Below, piece after piece: positions 1 to 6,067 of a DNA stretch of 6,067 bases. Source of the DNA: Cyclobacteriaceae bacterium (lineage in GTDB: Bacteria; Bacteroidota; Bacteroidia; Cytophagales; Cyclobacteriaceae); NCBI GenBank assembly GCA_030589835.1, contig JAUUZS010000279.1:1-6067 (forward strand), given 5' to 3'. The notes under the pieces are model-generated. The model searched no databases. It saw only the letters and a program-made list of their open reading frames with translations, and was not told the DNA's origin. Positions within the stretch are counted from its first letter, which is position 1. Every line of letters starts with the position of its first letter. The translations under genes were made by a program, and so were the position numbers.

Positions 1-194
1 CTGATATTTTGAAAAAGAGGTTGTTGGAGCAAAAGGAGTCTCCTGTAGAAACAAAGTGGTTTAATCAGGAGGCAGCCACGCTGATTTCATCCTTTGGAAA
101 AACCTACGCGGATTCATCAGATGTGTATATAAATACACTCGATAATCCGCTGGTGTATCAGTATTATTTAAAAGGAAACTGGAACTTGAATTAG
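1..194 (+). CDS. Spermidine synthase-like protein (membrane-type polyamine aminopropyltransferase), C-terminal fragment
   Basis: Only the last 63 codons are present. The frame is open to the left edge (Asp-Ile-Leu-Lys-Lys... from base 3) and ends at TAG 192-194, so the gene starts outside the window; a TTG at base 9 is internal, not a start. The tail contains NTLDNPLVYQYYLKG close to the end. This resembles the N-x-LDN-x(4-5)-Y-[YF] ending (such as NRLDNQVLVRYFEE) that I recall from bacterial spermidine synthase homologues with N-terminal membrane segments. Those enzymes transfer aminopropyl from decarboxylated S-adenosylmethionine to a diamine. The catalytic domain cannot be seen, so activity is unproven. 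The next gene, an FAD amine-oxidase-like protein, starts after one base, which points to co-transcription and fits a polyamine role. The assignment rests on a short C-terminal match plus context; an unrelated protein with a similar tail is possible. Confidence 0.6.
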   Translation, partial: DILKKRLLEQKESPVETKWFNQEAATLISSFGKTYADSSDVYINTLDNPLVYQYYLKGNWNLN

Positions 195-195
195 A

Positions 196-1722
196 ATGAA
201 ACGAAGGAACTTCATCCAAATCAGTTCGTTGAGTTTGGCGGGACTGCTCGTTGAAGGGTGTGAAAGATCCGGCGATTTCAGCATAGAGTTCAAAAATGAT
301 ATGTCGGTGGGCCATTTGGCATTTGAAAATCGTCCTGACCCGGCTGGTGGGCAATTTCCCATAACCAAAAATCTTCAGACAGAATATATGATCGTCGGCG
401 GAGGCATCGCGGGGATGAGTGCTGCTTACAAACTTAGGGGTAAAGATTTTTTACTTTTTGAATTGTCGAATATGTTAGGAGGCAGTTCTGCTGGTGGGAG
501 TTATGAAAATATTCCACTTTGTCATGGGGCTCATTATGATTTGTCTTATCCATCAAATTATGGTCAGGAGACCTTAGAATTGCTGGCTGAGTTGGATATT
601 GTCAAGCATGATCCATTTTCAGATTCATGGAAATTTGTAGATAAAAAGTATCTTATTTCAAAAAATAAAGAAAGCCAGACCTTTGCTCATGGTTCATTCA
701 GAAAAGCTGTGTTGCCAGATGAAGCTGACAAGGAGCCTTTTTTGGAATTAATGAATTCATATATGGGTAAGATGCCCATGCCAACAAGGCTTATAAAGGA
801 AGAGTTTAGGGAGCTTGATTCTATATCCTTTCTCCATTGGCTACAGCAAAAATTTTCTTTTTCAGATGATTTTGTAGAAGGATTAGACTACCACATGAAA
901 GATGATTATGGTGCGGGTAGTGATCAAGTTTCCGCCCTCGCAGGGATTCATTATTTTGCATGCAGGCCATACTATACAAAACCTGTGGAATTGTTTTCTC
1001 CTCCTGAAGGCAACTATTATTTCATCAAAAAGATGTATGATAAACTACCAAAGGATCGTGTAGTCACCTCCCATCTGGTAAAGTTAATTAGGGAAAAGGA
1101 CGAAGGTTTTGAAGTGGAAGTAGTGGATGCAGTTAAAAAAGAAATCACTTTGGTAAGCTGTAAAAAAGTCATTTATGCTGGTCATAAATATGCCTTGAAA
1201 TATATTTTTCCGAGGGATTACCCACTATTTCATAAAACTGCCTATGCGCCATGGGTGGTTGTCAATTTTATCATGAAAAAATCATGGAGTAAAAAATCAT
1301 TTTGGCAAAATGAAATTATTTCTGAGGATAAATCACTTCTTGGTTTCGTTGATTCCAGTGCTCAATTTTTATCTCAAAAGGAGAAAAGGGTACTAACAGT
1401 TTATTACTGTTTCAAACCGGAAGAACGAGAAATGATGTCTTTAATTGAAGAGCGGAAACAAACATTCGTAGATCAATCATTATCTCATCTGGAAAAGTAT
1501 TTTGATACGTCGTTTAATAATCAAGTTGAAAAGGTGATTATCAAACAAATGGGACATGCCATGCCCATCCCAAATCCAGGGTATTTATTTAATGATGGGA
1601 ACGATTCCAGGTCAAATTCAAATCTGGTCTATGCCGGTGTGGATAATGGAAGACTACCACTTTTGTTTGAGGCCGTAGATTCAGGAATTGAAGCAGTTGA
1701 TATTGTACAAGATAGTCTTTAA
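196..1722 (+). CDS. FAD-dependent amine-oxidase-like oxidoreductase with twin-arginine/lipoprotein-like leader
   Basis: A 508-residue flavoprotein. Residues 65-90 form a Rossmann dinucleotide-binding unit, with GGGIAG at 68-73 and the ribose-binding acidic residue Glu89 in LLFELSNMLGG. The C-terminus carries the usual flavin-contacting end, YAGVDNGRLPLLFEAVDSG (479-497). This two-part architecture is that of the amine oxidase / NAD(P)-binding FAD oxidoreductase superfamily; the middle (about 110-470) is the variable substrate domain. The N-terminus, MKRRNFIQISSLSLAGLLVEGC, has Arg3-Arg4, a short hydrophobic stretch and Cys22. This suggests Tat export or a lipid-anchored protein, which suits a flavoprotein folded with its cofactor before export. 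Glu at the -2 position makes the lipobox poor. The start is ATG at 196, one base after the upstream stop; GGAAC at 181-185 is a possible ribosome site. The position directly after a spermidine synthase-like gene suggests a polyamine or polyamine-derived amine as substrate, but that is inference. It could also be a desaturase or dehydrogenase of another substrate. Confidence 0.8.
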   Translation: MKRRNFIQISSLSLAGLLVEGCERSGDFSIEFKNDMSVGHLAFENRPDPAGGQFPITKNLQTEYMIVGGGIAGMSAAYKLRGKDFLLFELSNMLGGSSAGGSYENIPLCHGAHYDLSYPSNYGQETLELLAELDIVKHDPFSDSWKFVDKKYLISKNKESQTFAHGSFRKAVLPDEADKEPFLELMNSYMGKMPMPTRLIKEEFRELDSISFLHWLQQKFSFSDDFVEGLDYHMKDDYGAGSDQVSALAGIHYFACRPYYTKPVELFSPPEGNYYFIKKMYDKLPKDRVVTSHLVKLIREKDEGFEVEVVDAVKKEITLVSCKKVIYAGHKYALKYIFPRDYPLFHKTAYAPWVVVNFIMKKSWSKKSFWQNEIISEDKSLLGFVDSSAQFLSQKEKRVLTVYYCFKPEEREMMSLIEERKQTFVDQSLSHLEKYFDTSFNNQVEKVIIKQMGHAMPIPNPGYLFNDGNDSRSNSNLVYAGVDNGRLPLLFEAVDSGIEAVDIVQDSL

Positions 1723-1803
1723 TAATCCAATAAATTCCACCTTGGTATTGAGTTTTGAATTAATAAAGTGTTAATTCAAGAAATATTCATAAATCCAAAT
1801 TGA
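1723..1803 (+). promoter_or_regulatory. Spacer upstream of the Gfo/Idh/MocA gene, probable promoter/operator region
   Basis: An 81-base, very AT-rich gap separates the flavoprotein gene from the next gene on the same strand. This is long enough for a separate promoter. It contains a strong inverted repeat, listed separately. TTTTG at 1753-1757 could act as the -33 element of a Bacteroidota promoter, but no convincing TAnnTTTG -7 box follows at the right distance. No Shine-Dalgarno sequence precedes the ATG at 1804, which is common in this phylum. A promoter here is inferred from spacing, not from a clear motif. Confidence 0.3.
1753..1781. repeat. Inverted repeat (9-bp perfect arms, 7-base loop)
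   Basis: TTGAATTAA (1755-1763) and TTAATTCAA (1771-1779) are exact reverse complements separated by TAAAGTG. As RNA the stem extends by one U-G and one U-A pair to 1753-1781, giving 11 pairs. Only one pair in each 9-base arm is G-C and no T-run follows on the plus strand, so an intrinsic terminator for the flavoprotein operon is unlikely to be efficient. The dyad ends 22 bases before the next start codon, so a dimeric repressor or activator site is an alternative. Confidence 0.55.
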
Positions 1804-3219
1804 ATGAAAAATATACAGAGAAGAGCCTTTCTAAAAAGGGCTGGAACAATTGCTGCAACTAGTATTGTAGTACCGACAATAATACCCGCATGTTCGAGAG
1901 GCAAAGACGGACATGTTGCGCCATCGGATCGTATAAACATTGCCATGATCGGATCAGGAAATCAAGGGCTGAATGACATGTATAGCTTTCTTCAGGATGA
2001 TCGCGTCATGATCACCGCTGTTTGTGATGCAAATAAAATCAGTGCCGGATATTGGGACGGAAAAGAAGCTGGCAGGGATGTGGGAATCCGTGGGATAAAT
2101 AAGTTTTATTCACAAAAATTTGAGAAAAAATATACCGGGACTCGTGGGTTTGATGACTTCAGGGAAGTAATTGAGCTGAATGATATCGATGCTGTGGAGG
2201 TGGTTCTTCCCGATCATTGGCATTCGATACCAGTGCTGATGGCTGCTAAAGCAGGTAAAGATATTTATTGTCAGAAACCATTGGCCCTAACGATTCCTGA
2301 GGGAAGAGCTATGAGTAATGCAGTAAAAAAATATGGTGTCGTGTTTCAAACCGGAAGTCAACAGCGATCTGACAGCAATTTCCGTCGCGTATGTGAGTTG
2401 GCTCGAAATGGTAGGATTGGAGAGGTTCACACAGTAAGATGTGGGCTACCTGGTGGTGTGCCTGACTATGGGCGTACTGGTAGTCTTACAGAGACAATCC
2501 CAGTTCCTGATGGATTTGATTATGAAATGTGGTTAGGGCCGGCGCCAGAAGCTCCCTATTGCCCGGCAAGAACGCATGTAAATTTCAGATGGGTTTTAGA
2601 TTATTCTGGTGGTCAGGTTACAGACTGGGGTGGTCATCATCCGGATATTGCGCATTGGGGAATGGGTACGGAATTGACTGGCCCAATTAAAATCCAAAAC
2701 GCTCAGGCAACCTGGGCACAACATCCTATATGGAATACAGCAATTAAATTCTATTTTGAGTGTATTTATGCAAATGGAATGAAATTGATCATATCAAGTG
2801 ATGAGAAATCTGGTGTAACTTTTGAGGGCAGTGAAGGCACTCTTTGGGCAAACAGAGGAAAGCATACCGCTGATCCTGAAAGCCTGATGAATGAGGTTAT
2901 TGGCCCGGATGAGATTCAACTTTATAAAAGTGACAATCATTTTCGAAACTTTATAGATTGTGTTATTTCCCGCGAAGAAACCATTGCCCCGGCAGAAATA
3001 GGCCACCGGTCTATTACAACAGGACATTTGGGGAATATAGCGATGAAACTTGGTGTTGACCTGGAATGGGATCCTGAAAACGAACAAATAGTTAACAATG
3101 AAGAAGCTAATAAAATGCTTTCCCGACCAATGAGCGAGCCGTGGGCTGGAATTTATAACAATCTTGTTGCTGAAATCTCCGGTAAGGAACCTAAAAAAAG
3201 TTGGTGGGATATTTTCTAA
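1804..3219 (+). CDS. Gfo/Idh/MocA-family NAD(P)-dependent oxidoreductase, Tat-exported
   Basis: A 471-residue protein, a normal length for the secreted branch of this family. Residues 1-30 form a twin-arginine leader: QRRAFLKR at 5-12, a hydrophobic stretch 13-29, and Cys30, which may be a lipid-attachment site although IPAC is an imperfect lipobox. The nucleotide-binding Rossmann domain starts at 44, with GSGNQG at 50-55. It continues through PDHWHS (136-141) to CQKPLALTI (156-164), where Lys158 corresponds to the family's EKP catalytic lysine and Glu is replaced by Gln, as is frequent in exported members. The C-terminal substrate domain includes TDWGGHHPDIAHWG (273-286), typical of this branch, and ends in a KSWWDIF tail. 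Family members oxidise or reduce hydroxyl groups of sugars, inositols and related compounds, often with tightly bound nicotinamide cofactor; the substrate here cannot be read from sequence. No sugar transporter or hydrolase is adjacent. Glycosidase activity of the GH109 type is a less likely alternative. Confidence 0.88.
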   Translation: MKNIQRRAFLKRAGTIAATSIVVPTIIPACSRGKDGHVAPSDRINIAMIGSGNQGLNDMYSFLQDDRVMITAVCDANKISAGYWDGKEAGRDVGIRGINKFYSQKFEKKYTGTRGFDDFREVIELNDIDAVEVVLPDHWHSIPVLMAAKAGKDIYCQKPLALTIPEGRAMSNAVKKYGVVFQTGSQQRSDSNFRRVCELARNGRIGEVHTVRCGLPGGVPDYGRTGSLTETIPVPDGFDYEMWLGPAPEAPYCPARTHVNFRWVLDYSGGQVTDWGGHHPDIAHWGMGTELTGPIKIQNAQATWAQHPIWNTAIKFYFECIYANGMKLIISSDEKSGVTFEGSEGTLWANRGKHTADPESLMNEVIGPDEIQLYKSDNHFRNFIDCVISREETIAPAEIGHRSITTGHLGNIAMKLGVDLEWDPENEQIVNNEEANKMLSRPMSEPWAGIYNNLVAEISGKEPKKSWWDIF

Positions 3220-3243
3220 ATGAATAAACTTAACATGTAAATA
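3220..3243. other. Convergent junction between the two transcription units
   Basis: Only 24 bases separate the stop of the plus-strand oxidoreductase gene from the stop of the minus-strand psd gene. The only symmetry seen is the 6-base palindrome ACATGT. No GC-rich hairpin with a T-run is visible on either strand, so transcripts from both sides may run into the opposite gene, or termination may depend on Rho. Confidence 0.5.
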
Positions 3244-3912
3244 TTAACCTGAATGTGAGGAAAATTCAGCAAGAACAGTAACTCCCCCTTTGGTTTTTTG
3301 GCCAATTTTCACATTGATTTTAGCATTGACTGGGAGGAATACATCCAGGCGGGAGCCGAATTTGATGAAGCCAAACTCTTCACCTTGCTCCACTTTATCA
3401 TTTTCCTTTATATACCATTTTATTCTTCTGGCCACGGCGCCTGCTATCTGCCTGGTCAAAATTTGAAGTCCGTTGTTTAATTCATAAACAACCGTGGTAC
3501 GTTCATTTTCAGTACTCGATTTTGGATGCCAGGCTACAAGGTATTTACCCTCATGATATTTGAAATATTTCACTATGCCTCCAACAGGATTTCTACTTAC
3601 GTGTACATTGAGCGGAGACATAAAAATGGAAATCTGAATTCTTTTTTCATTGAGGTATTCTGTTTCTTCCGTTTCTTCAATCACAACGATTTTTCCATCA
3701 GCAGGGGCAAGCACATGAGCTGGATTTCCATTAATGTGAATAGCTGGATTTCTAAAAAACTGAAGTATCAGTAAGAATATTACGGTACTAGTCAGATAAG
3801 AAAAGTAGAGGTATTCTTCTGGAATCCCGGAGTAATTCAGACAGATATTTGTCAGTAATAGAACTATAAAAAGGACAGTTAAAATTGTTCTTCCTTCTTT
3901 ATGAATACTCAT
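3244..3912 (-). CDS. psd: Phosphatidylserine decarboxylase proenzyme, short type
   Basis: The enzyme converts phosphatidylserine to phosphatidylethanolamine at the membrane. With the start at the complement of 3910-3912 it has 222 residues, the usual size of the short PSD class. The chosen start, MSIHKEGRTILTVLF, matches the beginning of Bacteroidota homologues as I recall them and has AAAGG five bases upstream. A longer reading from 3993 would add 27 residues lying inside the glutamate dehydrogenase gene and is rejected. Two hydrophobic segments (about 10-27 and 36-52) anchor the N-terminus. Family motifs follow: FFRNP (52-56), PADGKI (70-75, Asp72), the core SPLNVHVSRNPVGG (99-112, His104), ENERT (135-139), and FGSRLDVFLP (185-194). 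Self-cleavage between Gly186 and Ser187 would give a beta chain and a small alpha chain whose Ser187 becomes the pyruvoyl group. It is probably co-transcribed with the upstream gdh, 16 bases away, and shares a pathway with cdsA. Confidence 0.93.
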   Translation of the reverse strand: MSIHKEGRTILTVLFIVLLLTNICLNYSGIPEEYLYFSYLTSTVIFLLILQFFRNPAIHINGNPAHVLAPADGKIVVIEETEETEYLNEKRIQISIFMSPLNVHVSRNPVGGIVKYFKYHEGKYLVAWHPKSSTENERTTVVYELNNGLQILTRQIAGAVARRIKWYIKENDKVEQGEEFGFIKFGSRLDVFLPVNAKINVKIGQKTKGGVTVLAEFSSHSG

Positions 3913-3917
3913 ATTAA

Positions 3918-3922
3918 CCTTT
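3918..3922 (-). promoter_or_regulatory. Ribosome binding site of psd
   Basis: The minus strand reads AAAGG, then a five-base spacer (GTTAAT region), then ATG. This is the clearest Shine-Dalgarno-like site in the window and it supports the internal start at 3912 over the longer reading frame beginning at 3993. Confidence 0.55.
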
Positions 3923-3933
3923 AAAATTTTAAA
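3920..3933. repeat. 14-bp AT-only palindrome at the gdh stop codon
   Basis: TTTAAAATTTTAAA reads the same on both strands and spans the gdh stop codon and the short gap before psd. It has no loop and no G or C, so it would not form a stable RNA hairpin. In a spacer of this composition it may be chance. Confidence 0.35.
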
Positions 3934-5206
3934 ATCCGCCTCTATATCTATACGCCTTGGCAACCTTATCAATGGCAACAATATAAGCCGCAATTCTTAA
4001 TGTGACATTATATCTCACGGATGTTTTATACACATTTTCAAATGAATTTCGCATGATCCTGTCAGAGCGGCGGTTGACTCGATCTCTCGTCCACTTATAA
4101 CCAAGCCTGTTTTGAACCCATTCGAAATAGGAGACGGTTACGCCTCCGGCATTTGCTAAAATGTCAGGGACAACCACAATTTCTTTTTCTGCGATTATAT
4201 CGTCAGCCTTTGCGGATGTTGGTCCATTCGCTCCCTCCACAATAAGTTTGGCTTTTATTTTATCCGCATTTCTCATGGAGATTACATCCTCCATAGCGGC
4301 TGGGACAAGCACATCGACATCCAACAGCAATAGTTCGTCGCCATCATCCATTTTTTCTGCACCATCAAAATTCTCCAATGATCCTCTATTATCCAAGCGG
4401 TATTGGATTGCTTTTTCTATATCTATGCCATTATTGTTGTAGTAAGCACCCGTAATATCGCTAATTGCGACCACTTTGGAACCTCTTTCTACAAGTAGGT
4501 GGGCAGCGTGCGAACCCACATTTCCAAATCCCTGGACGGCAACAGTACTATTATATGGATTGATCTTAAGTTTTTCCAGAGCGGAAAGGGCAGATATCAT
4601 CACTCCGCGACCAGTAGCCTCGACTCTGCCGGCTGATCCACCTAAAACACCTGGCTTACCAGTCACAACTCCATTGACAGTCATGCCGCTATTTCGAGAA
4701 TATTGGTCCATCATCCAGGCCATTTCCCTTTGGCTGGTTCCCATATCCGGAGCAGGAATATCAGTATCCGGTCCAAATACGTCATATAGAGAAGTAGTAT
4801 ATGCACGAGTCAGGCGTTCAATTTCTCCTGAAGACATTTGTCTGGGATTGCAGCAAATGCCACCTTTTGCACCTCCAAATGGGATATCAACTACAGCACA
4901 TTTCCAGGTCATCCAGGCGGCAAGCGCTTTTACCTCATCGAGATTTACATGCGGATCAAACCGTACACCTCCCTTTGAAGGGCCAAGCACATTGTTGTGA
5001 ATTACCCTGTAGGCCTCAAAAACTCTAATTGAACCATCATCCATGGTAATTGGAATATTGATTATCACCTGCTTGTCAGGAGATTTCAACACATTGTAAG
5101 TCTCTTCATTCAAGCCGAGATGTTCTGCAGCTATTCTGAATCTGGACATCATGGATTCGAAAGGATTATCCTTATCTTTTATCGGAGCAGGCTCTTTGTA
5201 TCCCAT
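3929..5206 (-). CDS. Glutamate dehydrogenase (Glu/Leu/Phe/Val dehydrogenase family)
   Basis: A 425-residue cytoplasmic enzyme for reversible oxidative deamination of glutamate to 2-oxoglutarate and ammonia, probably a hexamer. The N-terminal dimerisation/substrate domain (about 30-180) contains GPSKGGVRF (75-83, Lys78), WMTWKC (98-103, Lys102), PFGGAKGG (109-116, catalytic Lys114) and PAPDMGT (151-157, Asp154). The C-terminal Rossmann domain (about 190-350) carries GRVEATGRG (193-201), GFGNVG (226-231) and Asp250 at the end of the second strand. Ser359 in GGVTVSYFEWVQN lies where glutamate dehydrogenases have the serine that contacts the substrate side-chain carboxylate; with Lys78 this favours glutamate over leucine. 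NAD versus NADP use cannot be decided. The ATG at 5206 has only a weak upstream signal (TTTTTTGAA), but homologues of similar length support it. It lies between cdsA and psd on the same strand, 89 and 16 bases apart. The length resembles the 420-450-residue GudB/RocG-type bacterial enzymes. Confidence 0.93.
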   Translation of the reverse strand: MGYKEPAPIKDKDNPFESMMSRFRIAAEHLGLNEETYNVLKSPDKQVIINIPITMDDGSIRVFEAYRVIHNNVLGPSKGGVRFDPHVNLDEVKALAAWMTWKCAVVDIPFGGAKGGICCNPRQMSSGEIERLTRAYTTSLYDVFGPDTDIPAPDMGTSQREMAWMMDQYSRNSGMTVNGVVTGKPGVLGGSAGRVEATGRGVMISALSALEKLKINPYNSTVAVQGFGNVGSHAAHLLVERGSKVVAISDITGAYYNNNGIDIEKAIQYRLDNRGSLENFDGAEKMDDGDELLLLDVDVLVPAAMEDVISMRNADKIKAKLIVEGANGPTSAKADDIIAEKEIVVVPDILANAGGVTVSYFEWVQNRLGYKWTRDRVNRRSDRIMRNSFENVYKTSVRYNVTLRIAAYIVAIDKVAKAYRYRGGF

Positions 5207-5295
5207 TTCAAAAAATTAAAATATTATACGTCTAAATCGGCCCTAAATTATGAAAATTTTAATTAGATATGCTTTAGATTTTGAATATTAATTAT
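5207..5295 (-). promoter_or_regulatory. cdsA-gdh spacer, possible gdh promoter
   Basis: This 89-base AT-rich gap separates the cdsA stop from the gdh start on the minus strand. It is long compared with the 16-base gdh-psd gap, so gdh and psd may have their own promoter here. The minus strand holds TATAAT (complement of 5223-5228) and TAATTTAG, one mismatch from the Bacteroidota TAnnTTTG box. Neither is paired with a good upstream element, and the TATAAT would give a leader of only about ten bases. Promoter presence is inferred mainly from spacing. Confidence 0.25.
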
Positions 5296-6067
5296 CTAAA
5301 AAAGCATTAGAAAAGCAGCAATGAAAGGAAGGGATAACAACAGTGCATCAAACCTATCAAGAAAACCGCCATGACCAGGAAGAGACTCCCCTGAATCTTT
5401 AATATTTATACTTCTTTTAAAAAGTGATTCCACCAAATCTCCATACGTACCGGCAATTACTGTAAGTATGCCAATGGTTATCCATTTCCACAAAGGTAAA
5501 ATATCTACAAAATTTGAAATGAGAAATGCAATGACTAAGGTAAGTATGGCTCCCCCCACAAAACCTTCCCACGATTTTTTTGGTGAAATACGCGAGAAAA
5601 GCTTCGTTTTACCAAATAATGTGCCTGCAAAATATCCGCCGGTATCACTAGCCCAGGTTAATAGTAAGATACCTGTAACTAATTCGAATTGATATTTTCC
5701 AGTACAAAAGGCGATTACGTGGAGTAATGAAAATGGAACGGCAACATATAAAATACCCAGGAAGGTATAAGCAATATTGGCGAATGGCCTAACTTCTGAT
5801 TTTTTATAAAGTTTTATAAAATAGATAATAGAACTAAAAGGAAAGACCAGATAGAATATGTCGTTCTCAACAATGTCCATTTGTACTAAAAATGTAAATG
5901 TATAGATAAGGATACCTGTTAGGGATCCCCAAAATGTAAGTGGAAGAAATCCGGCAATACCAACTAATTTATAGAACTCCCGAATAGAAAAAAAAATTAT
6001 AATTAAAAATACGGCAAAGTAACTCCAGACATGCAAGTAAATTGCTGATATAATGATAATGACGCCC
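5296..6067 (-). CDS. cdsA: Phosphatidate cytidylyltransferase (CDP-diacylglycerol synthase), N-terminus cut by window edge
   Basis: The enzyme makes CDP-diacylglycerol from phosphatidate and CTP in the inner membrane, the branch-point precursor of phosphatidylserine and phosphatidylglycerol. The frame is open from the right edge to TAG (complement of 5296-5298), giving 256 visible residues. TTG at the complement of 6034-6036 could be taken for a start, but the ten codons before it (GVIIIISAIY) continue the first membrane helix, so the true start lies outside, probably a dozen or so codons further. Several hydrophobic helices fill the first two thirds. SDTGGYFAG carries the conserved Asp, followed by SPKKSWEG. 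The family signature S-x-F-K-R-x4-K-D-x-G-x2-L-P-x-H-G-G-x2-D-R-x-D is complete at the complement of 5347-5427. It is co-oriented with gdh and psd; Psd acts two steps later, after phosphatidylserine synthase, which is not in this window. Confidence 0.95.
   Translation of the reverse strand, partial: GVIIIISAIYLHVWSYFAVFLIIIFFSIREFYKLVGIAGFLPLTFWGSLTGILIYTFTFLVQMDIVENDIFYLVFPFSSIIYFIKLYKKSEVRPFANIAYTFLGILYVAVPFSLLHVIAFCTGKYQFELVTGILLLTWASDTGGYFAGTLFGKTKLFSRISPKKSWEGFVGGAILTLVIAFLISNFVDILPLWKWITIGILTVIAGTYGDLVESLFKRSINIKDSGESLPGHGGFLDRFDALLLSLPFIAAFLMLF

Noticed and set aside
9..11. TTG as the start of a complete 61-residue small protein
   Set aside because: The frame continues without a stop to the left edge, and the sequence resembles the C-terminus of a larger spermidine synthase-like protein.
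61..368. Two minus-strand open frames of 97 and 66 codons opposite the start of the flavoprotein gene
   Set aside because: They overlap each other and the well-supported plus-strand genes, and show no domain or ribosome site.
1753..1790. Intrinsic terminator after the flavoprotein gene
   Set aside because: The stem is almost entirely A-T and no T-run follows it, so it was reported as an inverted repeat instead.
3913..3993. Longer psd reading frame adding 27 N-terminal residues from 3993
   Set aside because: The added part lies over the 3' end of gdh in another frame and is unlike the family N-terminus. The internal ATG at 3912 has AAAGG at a good distance and begins with the expected MxIHKEG.
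4476..5000. 174-codon open frame on the plus strand opposite glutamate dehydrogenase
   Set aside because: It lies wholly antisense to a gene with every family motif, has no recognisable domain, and its composition is what an antisense shadow would give.
6034..6036. TTG as the cdsA start codon
   Set aside because: The frame stays open to the window edge, and the ten codons before the TTG extend the first hydrophobic helix as expected for CdsA, so the gene is truncated by the window.

Overview
The window looks like chromosomal DNA of a Bacteroidota bacterium, most likely of the Cytophagales type. This is judged from low GC content, AT-rich spacers, few clear Shine-Dalgarno sites, and genes typical of the phylum: a short phosphatidylserine decarboxylase with an N-terminal start resembling Bacteroidota homologues, and a secreted Gfo/Idh/MocA oxidoreductase with a twin-arginine leader. 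No mobile element, CRISPR array, tRNA or rRNA was seen. Coding is dense and no gene-free stretch exceeds 90 bases.

Left half, plus strand: the window opens inside the 3' end of a gene whose C-terminus resembles membrane-type spermidine synthases (SpeE-like). One base after its stop begins a 508-residue FAD-dependent amine-oxidase-like flavoprotein with an N-terminal RR-plus-hydrophobic leader ending in Cys. The pair looks like the tail of a polyamine-related operon that continues to the left, outside the window. After an 81-base spacer containing a perfect 9-bp inverted repeat comes a 471-residue Gfo/Idh/MocA-family NAD(P)-dependent oxidoreductase, also with a twin-arginine leader ending in Cys.

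Right half, minus strand, convergent with the left half: in transcription order, cdsA (phosphatidate cytidylyltransferase, 5' end cut by the window edge), an 89-base gap, a glutamate dehydrogenase, a 16-base gap, and psd (phosphatidylserine decarboxylase). CdsA makes CDP-diacylglycerol, and Psd makes phosphatidylethanolamine from the phosphatidylserine formed downstream of it, so the two share a pathway. The glutamate dehydrogenase between them is a central nitrogen-metabolism enzyme with no obvious lipid role. The two halves meet tail to tail across 24 bases with no visible terminator hairpin.

The most interesting part is the spermidine synthase-like / exported flavoprotein pair, which may belong to a poorly characterised envelope-associated polyamine modification system. 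Its defining partners, if present, lie to the left of the window. The rest is recognisable housekeeping or common accessory metabolism.
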